Below are positions 1-9,461 of a DNA stretch of 64,000 bases, piece after piece. The stretch's first letter is position 1. Each line of letters opens with the position of its first letter. The position numbers were made by a program, and so were the translations under genes. Below the pieces are notes generated by a model. The model was not told the DNA's origin. It searched no databases and saw only the letters and a program-made list of their open reading frames with translations. Origin of the DNA: Silene conica (taxonomy: Eukaryota; Streptophyta; Magnoliopsida; Caryophyllales; Caryophyllaceae); assembly GCA_029255685.2 (NCBI GenBank), contig CM055311.2, positions 21,013,703-21,077,702 on the forward strand. Direction: 5' to 3'.

Positions 1-2
1 AC

Positions 3-2262
3 AAAAAGTACTACCCACCCCAGAAGACGAATGCCCTCCGTTCCCAAATTACAAATTTCAAACAATTTGGGACGAAAAACTTGCATGAAGCTTGGACCAG
101 ATTCAAGAAGATAGTGAGGGCATGTCCTCATCATGGTTTCCAACCATGGTTCATCAACAACCAGTTTTACAATGGGTTGTTTGATGACCACCGAGCCATC
201 CTGGATGCTGCTGTGAAAGGACGGTTCCAAAAAGAGACCGATGATGATAAGGGCTTGGGAATCATCGAAGAGATGGATAATCATTGTGCGGAGTATGGGA
301 ATCCAAGGTCCGGGACGAGAACGGTGGCCGGGATAATTACTGAGGGTGTTGAGGTTAAGCTTGACAAATTGGATGCGAGGTTTGACCTTTGGGACAAACA
401 GCAGGAGGCTAGTCAACAGACGGTTCACCTTTTGCAAAAGGGTGAACCTATGATGTGTGAGCGTTGTGGAGGAGCTGGGCATTCCGCTATTGAATGCCTA
501 GCTGAAAAGGAGTAGGTATTTTCCTTCCAACAATTCAGTCAGGGAGGAAATTTCTATAATCAGAACCAAGTTCACCCTCATCTAAGGTGGACTAGTCAGA
601 ATGTGCTCAACCCAACCCCACCACCACAACAAAGTTATGTACCCCCTCACCGCAACCAAAATAACTTCCAAAAAACCACCTCAATTCCAACCGTCACAAT
701 CCGGTGCTTCCTCATCCGGAGGAAATTCATAAATTGGAGAGTTGAAGACCTTAGTTCAGTCCTTGGCATCCCAAATGCAAGCTGGGAATGCGTCCATAAA
801 GTTGTTGGAGTCGCAAATCGCTCAATTGGCGGTCAAGCAATCATCGCGACCCCAAGGGCAACTACCCTCACAAACCGAGCAACGTAATGAGACCATTAAT
901 ATGGTGAGATTGAGGAGTGGGCGTGAGTATGAGGGGCCAAGGATGGAAGTTTCTGATCAGAAAGGCGAGAACGGCAGTGTCGAAGAGGCTGTGAATGAAG
1001 CTGGGGTCGATCGAGCAGATTACAGAGCTCGATCGACCGAAAATCAGGAAGAATCACTCGATCGAGGAGTTGTCAGAGCTCGATTGAGTGAGGTTGACAG
1101 AGAAGTCCTCGATCGAGCAGTACCACTTGCTCGATCGAGTAAAGCAGAAGAGAGGATTACTCGATCGAGTGATCCATTGGCAGAAAACACTCGATCGAGT
1201 GTTACTCAGAAAAGAAAGGAGAAACGAGAGCTGGAACAGGCAGAATATGAGAAGCAGAGTGCGGAACGTCGAGTCGATATGAGGGACATTCCGTACCCGT
1301 CTACGCTGGTGGAGAAAGAATTTGCTAAGTTCGCGGACACGCTGCGGGATCTGAAGGTACATGTTCCTTTCCTTGAATTGCTACTCAAGGTACCTTCTTA
1401 TTTGAAGTTTATGCGGGAGATTTTAATGCGCAAGCGTACCGTAGACGTTAGTGAAACCGTTGCTTTAACGGAGGAATGTTATGCATTCCTCCAAAATAAG
1501 AGTCCACCTAAGCTAGCCGACCCAGATAGCTTCTCTATTCCGTGTCAGATAGGAACCCATGTTATTAATAACTCTTTGTGTGACCTAGGGGCCAGTGTTA
1601 GTGTGTTACCCCTGTCATTAGCAAGTAAATTATTTTTTTCTAAATTCAAGTGTACAAGCATGACGGTCCAGATGGCCGACCGTAGCGTGTCAAGACCCCT
1701 AGGCATCTAAGAGGACATTCCTGTTCAGATAGGAGAGTTCTTTATACCCGTTGACTTTGTGGTCCTTGATATACCTGAGGATTCCTACACACCGATCATT
1801 TTGGGTAGACCTTTTCTGCACACTGCGAAAGTAGTGATTGACGTAGGTACAAAGACACTGACCTTCCAGGTTGGCGGCGAGGACCTAGTTTTTAGGCAGT
1901 TGAGCATGTCACGGTCACCCATGTCTGTTGTTCCGTGCTATTCTATGTCCGATGATATATCTACAGATTTAGAATTGCTAGAACTAACTCCTCTGCCTCA
2001 GTTTGAGAGCAAGTTAGAGGACGATTTCTTGATCATTTCCAATGCAGACACTGAGCCGGATTACAACCCAGATGGTTGGGGTTGGTTAGCACTACAGAAC
2101 AGGAAGAAGAATCCTCAAGGACCAAAGCCACAGAAAAAGCGGCAGCAATATGTCAGGACGTACAATCCAGTTGATAGCTCTGTTGTTTGGAGTTTGAGAG
2201 ACGCTGATGTCACAACCGCGGAAGGGAGTTCCGTGAGCCAAGAGCCCAGTCGTGGGCAATGA
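3..2262 (+). pseudogene. Athila-type gag-protease, decayed and 5'-truncated by the window edge
   Basis: The reading frame is open from base 3, so gag starts upstream of the window. The capsid-like part ends in a CCHC zinc knuckle, CERCGGAGHSAIEC, near 450-500. Breaks: an in-frame TAG at 513-515, a frameshift near the A-run at about 670, a TAA at 730-732, and a TAA at 1708-1710 inside protease. Downstream come a TLRSGRE-like motif (about 905), a hydrophilic linker made largely of a DNA palindrome array (1006-1201), and the protease region with DLGAS as the active-site motif and the flap and ILGRPFL motifs after the stop (about 1795). DLGA in place of D[ST]GA is usual for Athila-type proteases. 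The final TGA is at 2260-2262. Four independent lesions mean it cannot make a functional Gag. Confidence 0.85.
1006..1201 (+). repeat. CTCGATCGAG palindrome array inside gag-pro coding sequence
   Basis: About eight copies of CTCGATCGAG or one-base variants, spaced about 20-35 bp, fill the hinge between Gag and protease. The palindrome is translated in frame, giving repeated LDR, ARSS and TRSS peptides. The same palindrome recurs in the spacer (2551-2757) and 3' LTR (17534-17750) of this element. Confidence 0.9.
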
Positions 2263-3204
2263 ACATTCGTTTTCTGAACTTTTAAGCCGGGTTTGCAACC
2301 CCGTGCACTTTGTAGTAGACAATTTACTGTTTTTGTTAGACTTAGACTACTTTTTGCTTAAACTGTTAGACTTTTTCGTAGGATCCGTAGGTAGACTAAA
2401 GACTATGCATGAATCCGAGACAATTTTTGTGGTTCTTTGTATGTCTGTAGTTGTTCGGTATTCTTATACAGGAGTGGACCAGGCAAAAACGAAGAAAAAG
2501 AGATGAAAACAGAAGAGATGAGGAAATAACGAGCTTCACAGTAGAAAAGCCTCGATCGAGCTATGTAATTTGCTCGATCGAGTAAACACCAGTAAAGAAA
2601 TACTCGATCGAGTTTAGAAGAGCTCGATCGAGGAGAAATCAGTCGAGGGAGCTTCAGTGCTGACATCAACTCGATCGAGTGGACAACAAAACTCGATTGA
2701 GCAAAAATGCCTTAAGTGAATCACGCGATCGAGTAGTTTTAGCTACTCGATCGTGCACTTCTCAGCCCATATAATGGGAAGTACTCGATGCTCTGCTCAT
2801 TTCATTCGATTTCAGTATTTTCGACCCCTTTTCTCCTCGATTCCTCTCTAAATCTTTGTTTTTCCTTAATCAATTCACATAATCTCACTTTAATCCACCC
2901 TAAGTAGCCTAATCGAGTGAAAGCCCTATCAAAATCAACGTCAAATCCGAGTAATTTGGGATTTTCGAAACCTAGGGTTTGCTCGTTCGAATTAAGCAAC
3001 TTTCAGGTTTAATTTGTGATTCCTTGTTCTTTTCAACACCATTTTCATCAAGTAAGTTGTTATTTTTGTTCAAATTCAATATTATTTCATCTTTTTGCCC
3101 CAAATTTCGAATTTAGGGTTATAATATGAGGATTTGGCCGGAATTTTTACGAATTACTGTTGAGTTTGCGTTGATTGAGCTTATTGTGATGTTGATTTGC
3201 AGCA
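2263..3204 (+). other. Non-coding spacer replacing pol; leader of second ORF
   Basis: No pol motif is present. The first part is a weakly open tail, then comes the palindrome array at 2551-2757. The remainder is T-rich, leader-like DNA ending in a splice-acceptor-like TTGATTTGCAG at 3192-3202, three bases before the ATG at 3205. In Athila-like elements the env-position ORF is thought to be expressed from a spliced RNA, which this acceptor would fit. Confidence 0.6.
2551..2757 (+). repeat. CTCGATCGAG palindrome array in the inter-ORF spacer
   Basis: About eight copies of CTCGATCGAG and close variants (CTCGATTGAG, GCGATCGAGT, CTCGATCGTG) at irregular 20-45 bp spacing, in a non-coding context. 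Confidence 0.9.
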
Positions 3205-4944
3205 ATGGAAGGAAAACAGACAACCACGACCACCACCAGCAACACGGCGACAGCCGCATCGGTCAGTCGCACTCCGTCAGCCACTGCCGTGGCAACCACA
3301 TCTGCTATGGTGGTTGCCAGCCCCTGAGTCCCTGCTCCTGTGCACACCACGCCACCGAACACCACGAAATACTATGCCACCTCCGTCACAACCATGGAAA
3401 TAGTGGCCTCTTCCTCAGCTGATAAGGGGAAGGAGAAGGTCCAAGTTCTAGGGCAAAAGGGTCGGAAATCCGTCCTTGGTATGCCACCTCGCTGCGCTCC
3501 TCGCCTACCAGCTCCACCTGCGATTCCCTCACTCGAGGAAATCCCCGAGGCACCCATCAGAGAGATCAAATGGAGGTCTTAGTTGATTTTTACATTCGTA
3601 GCAGTAGGTTTTCGCTTCGTCCAAACTTAGATAGATTAGGTTTGCTTAGGCCCCTAGTTGACCAATTGAGTGGGACGGGGATGGCTGGGTTGGCGAACAT
3701 GGCCGAGTTGACATACCGAGTACCCACCTTGGAGTTCTTAGCTCCTATTCGTTTTCTGCTGACACCTTTCTGGCCCACCCGACCGAGCCCTGCATTCATT
3801 TTTGACTCAGAAATGAGTCATACGCCTGGACCTTAGCTAGGTTTGGGCAAGTTCTGGGCCTTGTTAGTGACGGTTACTTGAGACCACCTAGGAACCTAGT
3901 TCCGCAGATGTGGGAGGCCCTTTCACACTAACCTTTCGCAAGCCGAAGGGTCGTCGACGTCCATAGTCCTGTGGTTCGTATTTTCCTCCGCTTGCTAGGA
4001 GAGACCATCTTTGCGCGACCTGAGCCAAGCAACATCCGTAACATTGAGTTGGCCATAGTCGTGGGCTACCTGAACATTGACAGTGGTACCCCTTTTGTCC
4101 TTAACATAGCCTACCTTGTGGCTACCCATCTAGGCGACATAGGTCGCAGAGTCACCGACGCTGTTGTAGGCGGCGGGATTGTCACCAGGATTTACCGATA
4201 CATCTTTGAGACTTTGCCTGGTGGTGAGCCCGTCACCCGCGACATCTACATTTCTACAGGCGCCGTGGTCCAGTTGGCCTGGTTCGCCCATACTGATCGC
4301 CAGACTTGGAGGATTGCTGGGGCACCCGCAGTAGTCCTTCCCTCTGACTCTTTACCTGCACTCACCCCTCTCACCACTGTTGAGGGACCTAGACCATAGC
4401 CACCTACCTACCGCATCTCTTTCACCTCTACCTCTTCCAAGAGGAAGCGGACCTCACCTGAGAGAGAGGTCGGAGCCACTTCGGGTTCCCGACCTTCACC
4501 GTCATCAATCGACCATCATCATCCTCTCAGCCGACCACCTCTCACACCACCACCATTCCTACACCTACACCTACACCTACACCCGCACCTACACCTTTAC
4601 CTTTCACTACCCTTTCTTCATCATCATAATCCACCCTAGGCTTCCCTGCACATTTCATTTTGCCTCCACTTTTTGAGGTACCACCGACAGCAGACCGGCA
4701 GGAGACCGGGGGTACCGTGATCCTCTTCTTTTTGAGCTTCTCAGGGCCCAGTCCGTTCTTCAGAGAGACCTTGCCTTGTTCAGCTTTCCAGATTATAACG
4801 CGAGGATGCGCACTGGCACATTTCGACCTCCCAGTGGTCCTCACCCCTCTTTCTACCGATACCCAGTTGGTGGGTACCCACAGACCTCACCCGAGGCACC
4901 TGTGGAGACAGCGGTACAGAGGAAGGTGAGGCGACGTGCGGAGG

Positions 4945-4949
4945 AGGCC
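4945..4949 (+). other. 5' TSD (AGGCC) of the solo LTR
   Basis: AGGCC at 4945-4949 is repeated at 7729-7733, directly flanking an LTR with TG...CA ends. This 5-bp duplication fixes both boundaries. Confidence 0.9.
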
Positions 4950-6004
4950 TGTAACATCCCAATATTTCGGGACTTGGAAGGTTAAAGGTTTTAAGTTCAA
5001 GTTCGAGAAATAATTAATATTTCGTAATTTTTGGAATTTCATTTAAATAACTGATTAATTTATGTGAGAATATTTTAAAGGATTTGAATAAGATTTCATC
5101 TAATTGCGTAATTTACGTCTTAGCAATTTAATTTCATAGTCCAGAAATATTTATATCGTCTTAAGTTTATAGTTTCCTTAAGTCGGTGTTTTTAGCTTAA
5201 ACCGTCTAAAAACTTGTCTTATGGGCCTAACTTGTTAATGGACCCATTTTCCCTCTTTTTCCTCAAAACCCTAACCCCACCATCCTCTATCTCCCTCCTT
5301 CATTTCATTTTTCAGATTGTAAACATAACAACAAACACCATTCTTATGAAATTCTCCTTCAATCTTAAAATGCTCATAGAATCTTCGTTTCTTATCCGAT
5401 TGAGACGATTTTCGCGGCCACGGATTCCTCTTCTCGCCCTCCATCTTTCCTGGTAAGAATTTCTCCAAAACATTTCTGTCTTAAAGGCTGTTTGTGTCGG
5501 TTTGTGCACGTTTTTCGAGACTCATGAGGTTGTTTGTGTTCTAGTTGCGGACTTGGACAAAAGGAGTAGCTTGGAGTCGGATTCATGTTGGTTTAAGAAG
5601 TTATGAGGTGACTATTATGAGTACCTCGACCTAATTTGTTAAAGTAGCATGCTTGTTGTAAATTTTGATGTGTTCTTGTGTTTAGGAACATGTTTAGGTT
5701 TGCTATCATCTTCTTTATGCTTCTCTTTATGTTTATTGTGGAAGAATTGTGTTGAATTCATCTTTTGGATGGAATTTGGGAGTATACATGGAGACCGGTA
5801 TAATTTGGGAATTTTGTTGTAAATGCTTGAATTTGTGTTTGATTTTGTTTAAGATTGTATAAGAGATGGATTTGGGATTGTTTGGGATAATTGTATGATG
5901 TAGATTAGATGAATTTCATGCTTGAGAAGTGTTAGAATCGAAAATGGCGAATTTGGGATTTGTTTCGTGCTGTGCAGGAACAACATAGTAGACTATAGTG
6001 AATA

Positions 6005-6078
6005 CCGCAGGCTGCGACGTTCACCGCAGGCCTGGGGTCTGTTTTGCGCAGGCTGCGACCAGGCAGCGCAGGCTGCGG
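6005..6078 (+). repeat. GCAGGCTGCG motif cluster in S0
   Basis: CCGCAGGCTGCG, CCGCAGGCC, GCGCAGGCTGCG and GCGCAGGCTGCGG follow in about 75 bp of otherwise AT-rich DNA. The reverse sister LTR has a different GC-rich palindrome cluster in the corresponding part (21931-22250). Confidence 0.75.
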
Positions 6079-6551
6079 TTTTCTCGGGCCTGTGCTGTTT
6101 GCTCGTGGCTTGTGATGATTTGTTTGTATTGTTTCTATACTATCTTCTTAGTATAATTAGAGGTTATATACCGATTTATATATACTTAGATTGTAATGGG
6201 TAATGTAGTAAGAAATAGTATAACAAGTTTATTTCTTATCTTAAGCTAATTAGTTCTTAGGTTGCTTATGAGACTTAGTAAACTTAGTTAGTTGTAGGGT
6301 GACCCTTAGACTTGTTGAGGAGAGTCTTAGGGTGCCAATGATTGTTTTTGGACTTGGCCTTTCTCTTACATGTGTATGTGTGTTTGAGGTCCTCGAGGTT
6401 CGGGCGGCACTATATTAGGTTCGGGAATGGAGTAAGGATAGAGATCCTGGACGGGTAACCGAAAGGGAAACCAGCTCTCCCTCAACTTAGTTCCTGGGGT
6501 CAATTAAGTGTTGTTAGAGGTCTAGAAGATTAGGACTAAGGATTTGATTGT

Positions 6552-7056
6552 AGTACATATCGGAATATGTCTGAGGAGGGACCGCTAGAGTATGATATGT
6601 GCTGAAGTTTGGATGCATGTCAAGGTATGATCTGAGCAGGGACCCTCTAGCTTGACATGTGAGTGTTTGTGGCGTGACGGACATGTCTGAGCAGGGACCG
6701 CTGGACCGTCACGTGTATGGTTGATGCGGTAGGAATATGTCTGAGCAGGGACCTCTATTCTACCGTGAGTTTGTATGATCGTAGTGGGTTGGGTCTGAGT
6801 TGGGATCCCAATTTCATTACGAAGGGTAATGGTCACGACTGAGCAGGGTCAATGAACAATTATTAGCTGACTGGTATCCACTCGTGCCTGAGCAGGGGTT
6901 CACGAGTGTATGCTTGCTGATTTATGTACCAAGTTTACTTGAGTTGGGGTGTGACTTGGACACTGCTGATTGTGTTTAGTTCTTGCCTGAGTTGGGGTAG
7001 GTTCTAGATACTGCTGATTGCATCTGCTTGCCTGAGTTTGGCTACAGTGTCAGATG
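6552..7056 (+). repeat. Array of about ten hairpin units with conserved CTGAGCAGGG core
   Basis: Degenerate units share a core like GTCTGAGCAGGGACC. Most are flanked by unit-specific complementary arms: 6552-6560/6595-6603 (one wobble), 6616-6624/6651-6659 (CATGTCAAG/CTTGACATG), 6673-6680/6706-6713 (CGTGACGG/CCGTCACG), 6727-6732/6760-6765, 6780-6786/6815-6821, 6879-6886/6901-6908 (CACTCGTG/CACGAGTG), 6929-6934/6954-6959, 7021-7026/7051-7056. Two units (near 6835 and 6985) have weak or no arms. Confidence 0.8.
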
Positions 7057-7754
7057 TTGCTGATTGATTGAGTTTATATAGAGTGTTGTTTATTATCTTA
7101 GAAATGTTCGTCCAAGGCATTGGACGACTCTTAGTCTGGTTTCGTAAATGGTTTGGATTGAAAGACCCCCCAGCCGGGCAACCAGAAGGGAGGCTGGCTC
7201 TCATTTCAAATAGTTTCCGAAGTTAACTGAGAGCCTTTGCATGGTATTGCATGTTGATATGAAAGTTGAGATATTGATATATATACTTCGCATGTTATAA
7301 ATGTTGGAGTATGTTGGATGCTTTATGTGTTACGTGTCGTTAACAATAGGTGGCTAGGAGAACTCTAGTCACTCCCCACTGATTGTGGCGTACATGTTTT
7401 CATGTATGTAGGTACATGACAGGTGGCTGATGGGTTACAAGAGGCTAGCGAGCGATGAACCTATCATCGATGACTTACTCGTTATCGTTTTAGCTAGACC
7501 TAGTTTTGATATACATTTGAGTGCTTGTAGGGATGAGCCATCCCAGGCTGTTTTCGTACTTATACTTTTCGTGTTTAGACTTATATACTTATCTATGTTT
7601 GGATCTTTCCAGTTTGTATAGTTTGTTTTAATTCACCTCGTTTTATCATGCATGTTAAAGTTTAAATTCCGCGTAAATTTTGGCATGTTTGAATGTTTTA
7701 CTTTTCCGCTGCGACGAGGGGTTTTACAAGGCCGCTCACACTACAAAAAAAACA

Positions 7755-8290
7755 CGGTGTACTGACCGAATTTCTGACGGAATATACAGTCCGTCAGATG
7801 TCTCGGTGTACTGACAAAGTTTTGACGGAAAATCCGTCAGAAATATTTTTTGACGGATAAGATGTCACAAATCCGTTTAAATAGGAGACCGCGAAAATAA
7901 AATGGGAAGCCGCGGAATTTTGGTTGCATTTTCTGACGGATAGTGCGTCAGTAATGAGTAATGACGGATGTCTGGTCAGAAAAAAGACTGACAAAAGGCT
8001 GCAATTTCTGAAAAAGTAGAATTTTTTTATGACGGATATTCGGTCAGTAAATTTTCCTGACGCCATATCCGTCAGAACATGCCACGTAACCTGTTATTGA
8101 CGACTTATCCGTCAGGAATCTCTAATTTCCTATTCCTGACGGATTATCCGTCAGGATTTTTTTTCAACAGTTCCCATAACCACATCTGCATTCAATATTC
8201 TTTTTATTTTCTCCCCCAAAATAAATACTCTTACTGACGCCTTTTCCGTCAGAAACATTAAATTTCTTTTCCTGACGGATTATCCGTCAG
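7755..8290 (+). repeat. CACTA-1 5' subterminal repeats
   Basis: Many copies of TGACGGA and TCCGTCA in both orientations, several as the palindrome CTGACGGATTATCCGTCAG. In En/Spm the subterminal motifs are the binding sites for TnpA, which pairs the ends. Beyond this, 8291-9010 holds a T-rich leader, CCACCACCGTGACAACC-type repeats (about 8415-8595) and a GTT-rich simple repeat (about 8820-8960), with no ORF. Confidence 0.9.
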
Positions 8291-9009
8291 TATTTTTTTT
8301 AATAGTTTCAGAAACCCCTTACGCGTTCATTCTGCCTCTTCTTTTTTTTACCCCAAAACACTTCGAACCCCATAATCTCCTCCCAAAATCCGATTTCTAC
8401 CCCACCAATCCTACCACCGTGACAACCACCACCACACTACTAACTCCACCTTGCTAATAGGTAATGTATTTATGTTTTTTTCATTAATTTACAGTTTTCT
8501 TTTCGTTTTATTTCAATTCATAATTGATTTGTTTGTACATTGTAGTGTGACAACCACCACCACCGTGACAACCACCACCACTGTGACAACCACGCGCCAA
8601 CACTACTTTGCAAAATTAATTAGGTAATTGTTTATGTTTGTTACTTAATTATTTATTTAAGAATGAGTTAGTTTGGAAAGTAGTTAGTGTAACTTATTTA
8701 GGTTAATAGATAATTAGTTAGAAATTTTGATCTAGGATAATGCTAATTAGATAGAACAAATGACCTAGGATAGTAGCCTGTTAGATAGAAAAATTGACTT
8801 AGGATAGTTGCTAATAATTTGTTGTTGTTAGTGTTGTTACTTCTTAATTGTTGTTGTTGTTGTTGATAGTTATTAGTTGGTAATTTTGAATTATTATTTG
8901 TTAATTGTTGTTGTTGTTGTTGATAATTGTTAATTTTTAGTTGTTAATTGTAGATAATTGTTAATTGTTGTTAATTGTTAGTTATTGATAATTCGTAATT
9001 GTTAAATAT

Positions 9010-9331
9010 TGACCTAGTACCCGTTCAAAAATTACTTATTAGGAGTAATTTTTGAATAGTCCCCATTTTGGGACTGTCTTTGTACGTTTCAAGTCATTTA
9101 GGTAGCAAACAAATACTTGTTATTTTTTTAACGAGGGTAAAAATTCGGTGACAATTCCTTTAATATTCTCTGAATACATATATGGACTAATAATATAATC
9201 CATATTTTGTATTTGGAGAATAAAGGGGAATTGCTGCCGAATTTTTTCCCCATTAATAAATAACAAGTGCGTGTTTGCTAATGACTTGAAATGTACATTG
9301 ATGGGTTTATGTTGGAGTGATAAGGACCTAA
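9010..9331 (+). ncRNA. Conserved structured leader of CACTA-1: two small stems and a ~217-nt foldback
   Basis: Three structures in tandem: a 33-nt hairpin at 9024-9056 (12-bp stem TTCAAAAATTAC/GTAATTTTTGAA), AGTCCC/GGGACT at 9058-9075, and a long inverted repeat at about 9081-9297 with arms of about 100 nt. Invariant-looking flanks are GACCTAGTACCCGTTCA before and a TGATGGGTTTA...GGAGTGATAAGGACC block after. CACTA-2 has the same arrangement at 35977-36302 with different bases but matching pairs. The foldback ends about 165 bp before the TnpD ATG in both. An acceptor-like TGTAG just before the ATG means it could lie in a leader intron. Function is unknown; a miRNA-type precursor or a leader control element are possibilities. 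Confidence 0.7.
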
Positions 9332-9461
9332 TTCAAAGACTATTTGATTTCTTGACAATAATTATATATTCATTGATGATATTGTTTTTTTGTGTATTAT
9401 ATGTGATAGTTAATTGATAATTGTCAATTGATTGATGATTTGAATGTAGATACATAATAGG

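Larger units (their letters stand above)
4950..7728 (+). mobile_element. Solo LTR S0 (chromovirus-like Ty3 family), 2779 bp
   Basis: It begins TGTAACATCCC and ends GGGGTTTTACA, flanked by perfect AGGCC duplications with no internal domain, so it is a solo LTR left by LTR-LTR recombination. A reverse copy occupies 20410-30135 (interrupted), a partial one 59082-60231, and an S-type tip lies at 24312-24385. It has no credible ORF. Inside are a GC-rich GCAGGCTGCG cluster (6005-6078), two similar ~100-bp blocks near 6397-6500 and 7110-7225, and between them a hairpin array (6552-7056). TGTAA...TTACA ends suggest a chromovirus, but with no internal domain the lineage is an inference. Confidence 0.92.

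Noticed and set aside
1054-1388. Minus-strand frames opposite gag-pro
   Set aside because: They arise because the CTCGATCGAG palindrome translates on both strands.
3205-4949. True retroviral-type envelope protein
   Set aside because: Only position and a plant-mobile-type core support the label; no signal peptide or transmembrane segment is evident in the decayed frame.
6552-7056. CRISPR-like array of repeats and spacers
   Set aside because: Repeat core is degenerate, unit length varies, flanks pair within units, and the context is a plant LTR.
7755-8290. Satellite or regulatory palindrome array
   Set aside because: Matching repeats near the other end of a CACTA element identify them as transposase-binding subterminal repeats.
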